A stretch of 64,000 bases of DNA. It comes from Tubiluchus corallicola. Taxonomy: Eukaryota > Priapulida > Priapulimorpha > Priapulimorphida > Tubiluchidae. Below are positions 46,384 through 59,345 of the stretch, in pieces. Under the pieces are notes generated by a model. The model was not told the origin of the DNA. It did no database searches and saw nothing but the letters and a program-made list of their open reading frames with translations. The position numbers and the translations under genes were made by a program. The stretch lies in the NCBI GenBank assembly GCA_030141605.1, contig JAQGDQ010002366.1:557160-621159 (forward strand), written 5' to 3'. Numbering within the stretch: the first letter of the stretch is position 1; every line of letters starts with the position of its first letter.

Positions 46384-47700
46384 CAATATGTAAAACATTC
46401 ATAACTATACATATAGCAAGACTCTACACAGGTGCACGGTGACACGATATGCGACGCCACCGCTGCCACGCCATGTTGGTGTCTATGGAATAGTTAAACA
46501 GTATTAACTCTCTTTTTCATAACAAATCATGTAATAAAATGTATTTGCCAGAAAAGCCATTTAGGCCATTATAGAGAGAATCCTAAACTACAAAATGCTT
46601 TTTACTCATCATCTCTCCAGTTCTGCTTAACGTGTATGATAGATGTTTATAGTAAAAAATAGTGCTAACTTAAAAGAAATAAAAATTCTGATGTGAACAG
46701 TCGCTATTCGTCCAGTAAATTGTATTAGCGAGTTGCACTACAATTTTAAAGTGCCATAATTAAGCTACAAAGCTGTTACATACACTTATTGAAATTGAAA
46801 GGGCAACAAGCAAAATTGGGAAACAAACCCGATTTAAAATAGCAGCTAAATTTAATCTGATTGAAAAAGTGTTTATGTCGGAATATGCCAGTATGTGAAC
46901 TCGCGAGTGCACTCTTTTCGTGGATGCAATAAAGCCATTTTTGAAAACACATACTTTTTTAATTCTCTCAAATGAAGAGTTAAAAAGCATGCGAAAAATT
47001 TTCCAGAAAAGAATCACAAACTATGATTTTTGGACATAATTCCACCGAGCTTAAAAAAATTATGACTTATGAACATTAGTACAATATATCCAAACAAATA
47101 ATTAGTAAATTATCCCGCCTCGCATTTTCAGGACCAACAACACGCGAAAGTTGCATAATGAGTGGTTTTGTTTTAAACGAAAAGAAACAATAATTTTAAA
47201 ATATCTCCCATACAGTTTTATTTCTCTGTTTTACGTTCAGTACTTTTGCTCAGTCAGTGAAAAATGGGCTAGAACGCTCTGGTTGTTCTTTCGAACTTTA
47301 CGCTATGTTATCTAAACTTGTTTCAAACAACTTACCATCAAAATGGCTGTATTTAACGCATGTCACCAAGGGAGTTTAAATTTTCAAGTTTTCCACAACA
47401 TTGTTTTGCTAACACAAGCTCTGTGCGCAATAAGACAGTATGTAAGTGATTCGAAATTTCAAGGCGAATTTTTCAAAACGTAATTTAAGGGTTTTTTAAT
47501 CTGCTTTTATATAAAGTCGTTTAAATAATTCGCGGCCATATTTTCATGATGGAGTGCTGCAGTAATACAATTACAGTTATCTTTTTGGCGGTGCGTCACG
47601 CAAACGTTAATTTTACGAGAAAGGCTTGTTTGTGCAACAGAAGAAGGGTAGTGGCATGTCAGCTTACTGTAATTACTTTTATTTTTCGTTTGGGGGTTTT
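46384..47700. other. Gene-free stretch upstream of the PCTP-like gene
   Basis: No exons are recognised. The last few hundred bases probably include the PCTP promoter; no motif is assignable. Confidence 0.4.
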
Positions 47701-47708
47701 TTGTCGTC

Positions 47709-50700
47709 ATGGAACCGTTTAAGGAACCATTGGAACGTAAACTAGTTGAAGATGTTTATAAAGAGCTGTTGCAGCCAAACTTAGACGGCTACGAATTTTT
47801 CGCCGATTATAATAAAGTGATGGTATACAGAAAATATCATGAGGTAAATTTAAATTGAAGAAAACTTGGTTATCTATTATTTTAGTGCCTGGTCGCTCAC
47901 GGTAGCCCTAAAAAAGGTGTCGTCTTTTCCGCCCACCCAAAATAGACAGGCTACACAGTAAAGCAGAAGAGTAAGTTGGCGGGCGACAGGAAAGGTCGAC
48001 ATCAGGCGCATGGAAAAGATCAGTATTTTATGCCCAACTTTAGGGTCGACCCGAAGTAGCCGCATATTGTATCCTGACCGTTTGCAGAAGTCGTTTTTAT
48101 TTTAGTGCTGCCACTTCTTATTGATTAAGTTCAGTTGTCCCAAAACGCTGACAGTTTTCATTTGCTTAGTCGCCTGAATGTGCTGAAATATAGATTATCC
48201 AAAAGTCTTACCAATAATAAAACAATTCAATAATGAATACACTAATAAATTGAAATTATTGGGTCCCCATTTTCCAGTTGTTTGGCCGACCCAGGGCTCT
48301 GAAAAATATATTGCCCAATACTCTGTTATTAATATTAATTACAAAGCAATTTGGGTTGTTAGATGCTATTCAAATGCATGTACAGCCTTCGTCAGTAAAG
48401 ACACACGTACTTTTTTATTTTGAATTGTAGGACTCTGGTCTGTATGAATACAAAGTCTATGGAGTAGTGCAGGATATAACCCCCGAAGAGTCAATAGAAG
48501 TTTATCTGGACACAGATTACAGGCTAGAGTGGGATAGCTATGCTGTTGGTAAGTGCTGGATAATGAAGCCAAAACGAACTTGGTGAAGTTAATGCAATGA
48601 TAGGCACACAACATCTTCAGTTTAAATAAATGAAGTCACAGCGAGCACCATTCCTTGGTGTACACTCATACAGCATAATGAAATATATTTTTCTTAACAT
48701 TCCATGTACATAAATCAAAATGAGAATGCTTGGTTCAGTCAAATTAAATCAAAAAGGACTTTTTAAACAAATTAAGCACCTCAAAGTCACATCACATAAT
48801 GGTGCCTCAATTATGAGAAATGTGATACTCTCACGATTCTTGTCTAATAAATGTGTATTTACAGATCTTTATGAATTCAGAGATGGACTTCGGTCAGGCT
48901 TGTACTGGCAAGTGAAATACCCATTTCCACTATCAAACAGAGATGTATCTTTTTATCATTATTAGATTTAACCATGTTTAAACTGTTTTTGTGAAAACCA
49001 TGTGATAATACCCTGATTGTAGGCCTGTTACTGCCTCCTGTGGCTGTAATTAGAATGAGAAAAACAACTAAAGTAAGTTATAGTTTGTTTATGTGGACAA
49101 AATGGCTTTATTATTTTGCATTTGTAAAGATTTGAATATGCAACTAAATTTCTTTAACATGTTCAAGTATACATACAAGCGAATATATGAAGAAGTTGAT
49201 GTAAATGGAATACACATGCACATTATCATCAGCTATGGTGAAGCATTTTCCTCCGAACCTCCACGGCCAGGAATTGTGAGAGTGAATGAGTATAAACAGT
49301 ATGTTGGTTATACCAGCTGGCAGGAGAATGGTCAAAGCGGAACTAAAGGTAAGCGGAATTTTTGTCAATCAAACTACGTTTGTTTAATGGAAAACTGTAA
49401 CAATTGTCAGTCAACATCATAAAACTGCTTTTTACTGCCAAAATTGAGATGCTTTTATTCAATACCGATGTGAAGCCATCTAACAGAACTGGTACCTTTA
49501 CTCTGAGCTTAGAGCATATTTGCAGCATATAAACCTACTGGCTGAAAGACAGAGTAGGCACTCATAACATAATATTCACTTCCTCTACAATCCATCTTAT
49601 ATTTCATAAAACGAAGACGTCCCTAGTTAATGATCATCCAATTAGTATTATCCGAACCCCATATTTAGTCATATCTACTTATAAGACAAGTTCAGCATTT
49701 TTTTGGAATGGCAATATCTGGCAGCTGTCAGTTTCAGAAGAAAATGCTACGTTAAATCCAATCTTAAATGTGTTTATACATTGAATTTTAACTCTGTAGA
49801 CACATCCATGTAAATATAGACAAATTTCTGTTAATCTACGAGTGCCTAAGATAAAAACTCACAAGTAACAATTTGCTGTCTTAATTCTTCCACTGATCTT
49901 TTGAATTAAGATAAATATTTGAGAGATGGGCTGGCACGCATGTGTGTTGTATTTAAAATTTACATTAGAACTGTACGCCTCATAAGTGTTTCCATAAAGT
50001 GAGAGAAAATCTGTAGCGGGTAGCAACATCATTTCATGTTCATGAAAATACTGGATCATAATTAATAATTGCTTTATTAGGTAAATATCACATTAGATCC
50101 CTAATGTGATCAACTAACTACCTAGGTTTTAATTTTTCAGCATTTTTTCAAACGTATGAAAATCCAGGTGGTATGCTTCCTGTGTGGTTAATCAACTGGG
50201 CAGCAAAGGTATTTTTGTTGATTAATATCTGATGAGTAAACAGATTATTTTTGACAGCCAGTTTATTATTTTTAGCAAATATGAATTACAATGATCTTTA
50301 TGTAAATTAAAGGACAACCAGCTTATCATTTATAATGCACTATTGCTCGTACTGTTTACAATATTGGTGTTGTGAACTACTAACAGTATATCTACTAACA
50401 GATATTTCCGGATCAAAGTTATTAGGCTTTCCTGCAGCCGTTGCATGTACATTGAATGTGTACATTATTAAACTTGCTCACATGATGTAAATTTCCAAAA
50501 TTTTTCATTCACATCAACTTATTTATTTTTCTTCTGAAATATCTAAAATCAATTGTACTCTTTAGTATTACCTCAAACATTTTATTTATAGCTGTTTAGA
50601 TAGCGCTATATGGAAACATTATTAACCTCAACTAAGGTATCATTCCAGGTGAAGATAACCTAAGTGGAAAATAAAGCTTATGCTTTTATGCTTCAGCTAA

Positions 50701-50822
50701 GTTTGTGTCGTTCACATTATTATAACTTTTCTTTTCAGTTTGGATTGCCTAATTACTTAAACACAGCAAATAAAGCTATTACGGAGTACAAATCTTACAA
50801 AGAGAGAAAGTTAAAACAATGA
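47709..50822 (+). CDS. PCTP: PCTP-like START-domain lipid transfer protein (6 exons, 221 aa)
   Basis: Exons: 47709-47843, 48431-48548, 48865-48944, 49168-49348, 50141-50208, 50739-50822, all in frame with GT-AG introns. At 221 aa the protein is close to the usual length of phosphatidylcholine transfer protein (about 214) and consists of one START domain. Diagnostic stretches are YWQVKYPFPLSNRDYTY, RPGIVRVNEYKQ, and NPGGMLPVWLINWAAKFGLP near the C-terminal helix. By family knowledge, PCTP is a soluble protein that binds one phosphatidylcholine molecule and moves it between membranes. No transmembrane or targeting segment is seen. Exon 4 uses the plain acceptor TTCAAG. STARD7 or STARD10 are alternatives, but the length and the NWAAK motif favour PCTP. 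The stop codon lies inside a short tandem duplication. Confidence 0.92.
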
Positions 50823-50844
50823 TCGAGTCTTACAAAGAGAGAAA
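50793..50844. repeat. 35-bp-period tandem duplication across the PCTP stop codon
   Basis: TCTTACAAAGAGAGAAA occurs at 50793-50809, in the last coding exon, and again at 50828-50844, after the stop codon at 50820-50822. Confidence 0.8.
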
Positions 50845-50911
50845 CAAGAGTGATCAACAAAAGTGGAGTTTTGGCCTGTATGTTATGTTTTACCAACTGC
50901 AAGTGATAAGT

Positions 50912-50917
50912 AATAAA
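50912..50917 (+). promoter_or_regulatory. Candidate polyadenylation signal of PCTP
   Basis: AATAAA lies 90 bases after the PCTP stop codon, a typical distance. Further AATAAA words occur downstream (for example near 51316), so alternative ends are possible. Confidence 0.45.
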
Positions 50918-52504
50918 CTGTTGATATACAATTGCTTGTGAACTTTATGTGTGAATTTTTTAGAATGCTTGTCTTGTTACTCAAAATATTTTTGCTGCAT
51001 TTCTTTTTACGTTTTAGCCTAATTTGAAAGCTGCAGTGTGATAACCATTCTGTTAATTACGATATGGCTTTATATGAAATTGTTATATATTTTATAAGGC
51101 ATTGTTTAAAAATAAGCAAATTATTGATCTTCATTCAATTTATATATGTGACCTATTTTACTAATAATCCATAGTGCTGTCAGACTAAAATAATTGACGG
51201 AAACTGTAAAAAATAAGATTATACAATATTTTCTGTCATATATCCTGTTACAATATTCCTGTAATGCTTCATCAACTTGATAATTCAGACAATCTGTGAT
51301 GTGTAGCCAAAGCAAGAAATAAAATTAACTAGCAGTTGCACCTATGTAGGTTTCTGAAAAAAACATCTATACTAAATTGAGCATGATCACAGTTACATGT
51401 TGTTAAACTGAAATGATCGGGAACGATCTTTCATAATAAAATTTCACGGTTGCCACTGGCCAAGTTGTGCATAATGTAGCATAAAGATATCAATAGCTCG
51501 GTTTTGGGACAATATAGAAGAATAAAGACCATGAGCATATTCCTTTATTTTGTGCATACTGTGAATGGATTACCTATGTAAAGGCACAACTGGCACATTT
51601 ATAAAATTGTGTATTTATAGGACTTGCCTTAGGTACTTTTATTAAATGTTTTGATATACATGTAATTTAAGCTGTTGTTAAATTTAAATATTTTACTTTT
51701 TTAATAAAATTAATTTGAGAAACTGTATGCAAGTGAGATTACTGTATACTGTATATATAGGTGATAGTAATTATGGTGCTTCGTAGATAGAAGTTTAGTT
51801 ATCGCTTGAAGTATAACAGGCTAATCGAACAGGACTCTACCATTAAAAAATTTCATAGCTGTAGCAGCCAGTACCAAAACACCTTCAGCGGAGTCCAAAA
51901 AATGTGTACAAAGCAGGTAAAACGCAAAGAATACTTCCTTTGTCAAAATGAAAATGTATCTTTCTGAAATTTGCTTTATTTGTTCGTAAAAATGAAGAGT
52001 AAAATTCTTCCCTTTGTCTTTAGAATTTGCTTGCAGTGTGTTGTGTATTTGGAGCAAAGTTGTTTAATAAAATTGACAAAACATTATACAGAAATGCTCG
52101 TGTCTTGTCATCAATTGAACCATTTTTTTGTTTGAAACTAGAAACATTCTTCAGGGTCAACTTCAAGATCACAGTGTATAAAAGTAAAAATAACATCACA
52201 CGTGGTTGAATAATTGTTGCTTGTGCCGTATGCATAGTCTCAGGTACACTATTTGTGCCAAACAAAAGCAGATCAACTGAACACAGATAGGACATTAATA
52301 AGTACTATTACAAATCTATATGATAATAAGCTTAGGATAATGTTTACATTTGATTGCAAAATTACAGTCAAAATATTGAAAAGGTATGCTGTTCAAGGCA
52401 ACATTAGTTAGACCTAAACATTGCTAAGCTTTTTTAAGCATTACTTTTACTAATCAGCCACAGTGTCTTGGGAGTTGTTGATAGTGACTGCAGGTCACAC
52501 TGAG
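50918..52504. other. Convergent intergenic region
   Basis: This is the tail-to-tail interval between PCTP (plus) and the LRRC42-like gene (minus). It holds their 3' untranslated regions. A minus-strand AATAAA candidate lies near 51977-51972. No other gene is seen; the open frames of 60-90 codons show no motif. Confidence 0.5.
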
Positions 52505-55500
52505 TCAACTATTCAAAGAAGGTTTAACAAATGGCAGATAGGAAGCAAAAACCTGATCAGAGGTGTCACATGAAAATGATCTTTTCCTTTTCCGATTTCT
52601 GTTCCCATGGTTTTCTTTTATTTGTGCACACTCACTACATGACTTACGGTGACAGTTAACGTTGTCCACTCTGACTAGAACAATTGGCTGTTTCTCATAG
52701 CTTTCTTCGGTAATTTGCTTTCCAACATTACCAAGGTCTAATTTATTTCTTCTAGAATCTGCAAAAGAATGAGTGTGAAAATTAAGACGTTTTTGACGTC
52801 AATGAATAAACTATATGCTGTTACAACTTATAAACTTAGCTTCTCTGGCCACAATTTTTATTGACCAAAATTTTTATATTTATTAGAAACCATGTTAAGA
52901 ATTGGCAAAATGTTATGAGTAGGCCTACAAAATGAAAAAAAAAACAAAGCAAACAGACTCAGTACATTTTTGTACTCTTTATAGAAGTGAGATGCTAGTA
53001 AATTCCATGTTTATGGTTCTATTCATTGAAAGACACAAAATAAATTACATTTTTCTTATCTTTGCAGCTAAAATATCATTGGCATCCCATGGACACACTT
53101 ATTAACATGGGCACACCTATCAAAGAACACTTAAGATTATAATCAACTTACACCATCGCCTGGCTGTACCATGAACATAAGCTTCTTGTTTGATGATGCT
53201 GTCATACCTTGACAGCCAAGATTCAACTAGATCCTTTGCCCATCCTTCATTGACAAATATTGCACTCTTATCAGCTGCATCACAACTTTTTAGACTCAAA
53301 GCACTTTTCAGACAATCTACTCCAATAACCTGAAAAGTTGAATGAAAAACATAAATGATAAAACAAGAAAATGACTGACGCCTAGTGTCCTTGACCCCTT
53401 GATCATTGGTCAGAAGTCAAAACATTGCCATCGTTCTTCTACCCAGGGCTATAAGCCCTACAAGTTTCATGACCCCAGCTCACACACTTTTGACAAAACA
53501 ACGAGGCACAAATAATAATAATAATAAACACGAAAAAATTCAGGAATGTTTGCAATGGCAAATCTTGCTATTAAGAGTGCTTTTGTTTGCCAAACAGCTT
53601 TAAGATGCAAGATAGCAATGTCAGTTCCTTCCTTGCTCAAAAATGCTACCAATGATTTTAATGTTAGTGGTTAGACAGATAACCTTTCTGCTTTTAAGTT
53701 ATTTAAAGTATCAAAAAGATTCCTGTTTTGTATAAACAATCAAGTAAATACGTACACTTATACTTGTGCCAGTCAACTTTAAGCATGTTAGCTTCTCCCA
53801 AACAGTTAAGTATCTTACACACAAGTCAGTTAATCCTGCGTTGCCTAAAAAATCCACAAGATATTCATTTATAGCATTATTGAAATTTCAGCAAGCCCCG
53901 AAATTTACGAAAAAATATCTATATAGAAAATTGTGGATGCACTGGTGCAAGATTATAAAAATGCTTCTTCTTTTTTTATTACATATTGATATGTATCAGT
54001 CTAATAAAACAGAATATCAATATTTAGTATTCCTGTGTATTAAAATCTACTAAAGGAAAATCAGATTAAATCCCAAAACTGTATTAATTAAACACCAATT
54101 AAACTTGGTAGCATCATATTACCACATACCAGAAATGTATAGTAGCACCTTATAATATACAGCTGGTCAGAGTAATAATAATAATGATGATGATGATGAT
54201 AATAATAATAATAATCTTTTGGATGAACAATTAATATAACCTGAAAGAGCTGTAAACAACAAACCTACAACTACATAACTTATATTATTATTACCCTGCT
54301 TTTACTCCAAATACCACATGCCAGGCATTCTTAAAACTTTCGGTATGAACTCAAGACCTCCCAGATGGAAAGCAGACGCATTACCACTAGACTGTACCAT
54401 CTGCAATGTTCTAATCTACCGGAATTTTCTAGTAAGCTACTAGTTTCTAATTCAAATAACATGCTACATGTTAACTTAATAAAAAATTTAAAAAAATCTA
54501 CAGCTAGTATGAAAGTCACGCATTGCCCATCTTGTATTACCCACAAACCACAGACAAAACGATTAAGCTCCAGTATAGTCTTCCATACTTACTGCAAATA
54601 TCTAAATATGTAATAGCACTTGGCCCAGAGTAGCCCATTCGCAAAGGAGTTGTTAGCTTTTGTATTCCTCTATCGCTCAGAGCAGTATCACAAAGGCACA
54701 AAGAAGTCAAACTGTAATATTATACATAATAGCAGAGTTAGCCAAATGTTCACATATGTATCCTTTTATTATTGATGCATTCTTCATTGCGACTACAGAA
54801 GTCTAAGTCTTCATACCCATTAGCCATTTTAGGCTTCATAAATAAACACTATAATCGATCAAAAACATTCAGCATTTATTGCAATAAAAAAATCGCTTAA
54901 CAAAAACAAAACTTAAGCTACTATGACAACAATTTTACTGTGAACAGACGCGTTATTCACATAATTTACAGTTGAACCTTCGAAACGTACATACAGCAAT
55001 GCATTTTTAATTTTATATTGCATTTCTAGGATTATTCCTTATCATATCAAGAACTTGAGAATATGTCTTGCCATTTCATAGTTGATATGTGAGTAATGAT
55101 ATCATGACTGTCCCCAAACTGACAACCTGCGACGTTGAGTTCTGTCAAATACTTGAATTCTGCCAACTGATCTAAATATTCATCTATTACAAGAAGACGT
55201 GAGCTGAGGTTCAATTTGCTGAAAAAAAGACAACCAAAATCTAAACAAAATGTTAGATAACCAGTGCAATGCATACATTAAACTTTTACAAACAAGAAAA
55301 GAAACACTTGTGCTATGTGTTTGGACTTGGTTCTCCGACTTGAATTTATATATCTAATTGCACATTTGCTAATTGCATGTGATACTCGGATTGTGAGTAC
55401 TGGCCATATTGGAATTAGCCAAACGGGTTTCTCTATGGATTTCCTCAAAAAAAGATAGAGGGGGGAGAAGTTTACAATTCCCCACACAATTTAAATGCAC

Positions 55501-56770
55501 AAACCCTAACCCTTTCCTAACAATAACCCCAGATCATAATGCGCCAACATTTTTAAAGAAAATTACTAGAGTAGTGATGATACACAATTGCGGCTATACT
55601 GGAAAGTGAAAAAAATGGTCTCTGTCATAGTCTGCAGAATAGTCCACTGTTACTTTATGGTAAATTCTAACCTCCTACGATGAAGTTATAGGTACTGAAA
55701 TCATGCCTTACCTTAACAACTGTTCTGCATATGCATCTGAAAATAATCGCAGACATTTCTGGCATAGTTGGTCAGGACAGGACATTATTCCTGATTTGAC
55801 GGCAACATTAAATATGTCCTTACCTGCCTAATATAACAATGTTTTGTAAATGAGATTTAGAATAGGGGGCAATGTGAAAGTTTGTTATGGCAGTGAAAAC
55901 TTACATCGAAAGCCAAATACCCAAAACAGCCTGCACTTTTTTGTAGCTGTAAGTATGTAAGTTGAACTCATAAAGGAGATAAGCAAAATTATTAATCTGC
56001 TGAAATTTACCTATGCTGACAGAAAATAATAAAAAAATAATCTGGTAATACAACCTTTAATTTTTTCAAACATGGATGCAACTTAGTCTGGTGAACTAAG
56101 ATACTTGAAACTAAAAGGCAATACGAAGGCATTAATTTCGCACAAACTTTCCTCTAAGTCTTCATTAATAATAGCCGTTTGGAATTTTATTATAATGTAC
56201 ACAAAAATAACAGATAAAAAAATGACAAAAACACTTCCAGTAAAGAGACTATTGCAAGCAGGAAATTACTGTCCCTGTCCAGCAAAGTTCTTACTGTGAA
56301 ACAATGGAAAGCATCATCATCATCATAGTTCATTATGAAATTGTCACAGATCAAGCAGCTGCATAGCAAATTTATATACAAAAGCAAATTAGGAAGAAAG
56401 GTAAACTCAATCAAATACGTGATTTCTGTAAATTAACTGGTTTGCTATTTTTATCACATGCTTCAATGACATCATCAAGTATACTCTCCAAGTGCCTATA
56501 ACTGGTTTCCTTTCATTGATAAATGACCACCGATCAGCTCTTGCATGCACTCTAGTAAACATATATATATGCACAGAATAAATGTCAAAAATAAATAAGT
56601 GCAACTTAAAAAAATATCGACTGTAAGAGATTTAATTACAACGTTGCTCAACCTACCCGATCAGGAAAGCCAATTAATGAGTCAATGTGAATGGCATTTA
56701 AACCAGCAAATTCAACTGCTGTTGAGTACAAGCTACAGGGACTGTATTTTACCTCCATTCTGTCAGACAT
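52505..56770 (-). CDS. LRRC42: LRRC42-like leucine-rich repeat protein (7 exons, 338 aa)
   Basis: Exons, minus strand: 56770-56657, 55827-55712, 55218-55072, 54711-54593, 53844-53756, 53329-53152, 52758-52505. All join in frame; intron 3 would start GC, the others GT. Landmarks matching animal LRRC42, in order: HIDSLIGFPD (about 26-35), LLVIDEYLDQLAEFKYLTEL, GCQFGDSHDIITHIS, the LRR 'LTSLCLCDTALSDRGIQKLT', the LRR 'GLTDLCVRYL...LTCLKLTGT', then EGWAKDLVESW. A basic cluster RNRKRKR at 308-314 could be a nuclear signal. LRR domains bind partner proteins; LRRC42's own role is poorly understood. Start: ATG at 56770 is preceded in frame by a stop, making the N-terminus about 90 residues shorter than vertebrate LRRC42, unless an upstream exon was missed. 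Confidence 0.85.
54335..54410 (-). repeat. tRNA-like sequence (SINE head or tRNA pseudogene)
   Basis: On the minus strand TACAGTCTAGTGGTAATGCG gives an A box, CTTTCCA could be an anticodon loop (UCC, glycine-like), and GGTCTTGAGTTCATACC gives a B-box-like T arm. The T stem pairs only partly. It lies in intron 4 of the LRRC42-like gene, in the same orientation. Not a functional tRNA by eye. Confidence 0.45.
55461..55530. mobile_element. Truncated third copy of the TTAGGG-core MITE
   Basis: GAAGTTTACAATTCCCCACA, CAATTTAAATGC and ACCCTAACCCTTTCCTAAC reproduce, in inverse orientation, the right end and part of the core of the element at 6348-6525. The other end is missing. It lies in intron 2 of the LRRC42-like gene. 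Confidence 0.65.
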
Positions 56771-57447
56771 TTGGTCATTTCAAACTGTAAAACAACTTGA
56801 AAAAACATATCGAGATACAGCTGATTGATAATTTGACTCTGCATTGAATATAACTTCAGCCTGTTTCTGAGAAATACGACACAATGTTGGAAAGTAAGTA
56901 AATGCAATTATGCAATTTATGGAAACATTGAAAAAGTATGCAGTTAATATTAACGAGTTAAAATATAGGTTATGGAACAATATTTAAGTAGCACACAGAT
57001 ATTGTTTACCTGGTAATTTGAAACGATACTGATTATGATATGACAACATGCATTTATCATTAATGGCAAGAACCAGAAGTAAAGCTTGTCTGCACATCTG
57101 CATAATTGAAAAAAACGAACAAAAACAAGAGTATTAGGCAGTCTACAAAGGAACAAATTGTGTAAAATGAAATGACAGTAGAATAGAAATGACAGATAAA
57201 CAAATGTTCAAAAAGACAGGAAGAGAGAGTTGGGAATATTCCATTAAGTGAGATCAGAAAGTGCTCTAGATTCTACTTGGGCACACAAGGTTATGATTGC
57301 TATGTCACACAGGAACAACATGTAAGTAGCAGACAGATATTGTTTACTTGCTGATTTTGAAATGGTAAACATTATACTAGCTTTTTACATTGAGGGGTAA
57401 TGAGTTTTACAGTTTAGGTCCCCTATAGCTAATGAAATGTTTTGCAA

Positions 57448-58628
57448 TACAGTATAATCCGCTTCTAACGAGTTTCAAGGGACTGTGAAAACGTGCTCAC
57501 TTTAATGGAGTCTTGTTATAGCCGAGGTTAATTGTCTGAGAGTATACACAAGATTGAAATGAAACCTATAAGGTGGATTTAATGTCATGATAAAAAATAT
57601 TTTCTTTTGAGACTGGCACAAGTTTCTTAACCTAGGATTACATCAATATTTTATGCAAATCCCTGCACAAAACCACTGTGGGAGTTGCTTTTCTAAGTTA
57701 TACCACTGCTGTGATTCATTTTGTCATCTTCTGACAGCTGAGTGTGTTTTTAAGTGGGTTTACAGTATAGTTATTTAGCTGCGTCCCTGGATGTCTGATG
57801 GGTGGAAACTGAAAAACATGACTAGTTGTTATCAGTTTAATCGTAGTGTAGACACCAACATGTCTGTTTTTTACTTAAATAGCTGTGCAAGTACAATATG
57901 ATTTATGATTACGAACGTTTCTGCATGGACATATGTTAGCTAATAACTAAGCCTACAATCTGAATATGATAGCTAGCCTATGTATGAATTGCTTAATGTA
58001 AAATCATTCGGAATTATTTAGTTTGCAAAACAGCACAGTTAATTTTTTACAAACTTGTTTATTTTTGCCTGGTTCACATTAAATTGCATCAGCTTTGTTC
58101 AAGAGGTTGCCTAGTTTTGAAAGGTATGTCATTATCAGTTACCAGGTGAAAACACAAAAAATGCTGAAGTTTAGCAAAGGCTTCAACTGCATCACTCATT
58201 CTAACATGCTGACAAACTGGTAATTTTTCTGCATCTGAATCACTAGGCCCACTTCATTTTGACTTTGTTACAATTACAGCAGCGCAACTGATGCAGGCCT
58301 ACTAGGGCCGTCCGCAAGTGCTGTACTTGATACACATTGTTTTGTGCATGATCAGTAAATTAATCCCTACCGGATACGGTGACCTTTTTGTCATTGGCAA
58401 GTGGTGCCGATTTGCCATAGCCAATTATTTTGGAACTCGTGCTCATGTTACAATCACGGGGCGGTAAAATTCCCTCATAGTAAGCAAGATCTTGTAATAT
58501 CGTGCTCGCTGTAAGCAAGGTTTAAATACATTATTTAAGCCTAAGGTTAGATGGGACTTTGAAAATTTATTTGTAAAAAAACCAGAGGCTCATTATAACA
58601 GGCCTCATCATAAGTAGATTATACTGCA
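57448..58628. mobile_element. pogo/Tigger-like DNA element, degraded, ~1.18 kb
   Basis: The left end from 57450 reads CAGTATAATCCGCTTCTAAC, continuing with CAAGGGACTGTGAAAA and TTGTTATAGCCGAGG. The right end, reversed from 58626, reads CAGTATAATCTACTTATGA. Both ends also show repeated TTGTTATAG/CTTGCTTACAGCGAG words inside. The left end is preceded by TA, and the right is followed by CA (a mutated TA). Such ends are typical of pogo/Tigger elements of the Tc1/mariner superfamily. No transposase remnant is recognised. Confidence 0.7.
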
Positions 58629-59219
58629 TTGGTTCTACAGTAATGGAGATGGTAGCCATTATATCTAGTAGTGTGTGATTTGACATTCTTAATTGCAGGA
58701 TTCTTGAAGTATGTAGGGAGTAGATCACTGTTAGTTTTGTAAACAAAAACAGTACAATATAAAAGCAAATTTTGCTAAAATATAAAATATAAATATAAAT
58801 GTTACATAAAAACAAATTAATCATACAAAAATTTGTACTGTTTTGCTAAAGATGAAGAATAGATGTTACGTTACTCTTTATTTTCAATAAACTTTCAACA
58901 CTCTAACCACTCTAATTGTTATACTTTTATCAGATCTTTTTGGCAAAGGTTTACTAATTATCATTGCCTTGCCACCCTATCACTCCATTTAGCTCAATAA
59001 TTAACTATGTGTAGTTCTACATACTGAGAAGCTGAACAATGGTTAATGATGGCAGCTGTAAAAAAATTCTTGATACTGAAGGTTAAATGCTTTGAAAACA
59101 TTGTAGTACAATACTTCTGTTTTTTTTTGATACCAGAACTAACATTTGTAGGTGGCGACACCAATACTGGATACATTTTTCTGAAACATAAAGTTTCCAG
59201 GCAAAAGAATGTGACATGA

Positions 59220-59225
59220 TTTATT
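59220..59225 (-). promoter_or_regulatory. Candidate polyadenylation signal of COQ3
   Basis: TTTATT on the plus strand (AATAAA on the minus strand), about 120 bases after the COQ3 stop codon. Confidence 0.45.
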
Positions 59226-59345
59226 AAACAAAAAAAATTACAGTTAGTTAGTTTGCTTTCAACTGGTATTGATTTGCAGAAATTCGGGTTTCAAGAAGCC
59301 ATAAAGTAACTTATTTCACTGAACGATGGAAAGTAATCTAATAAT

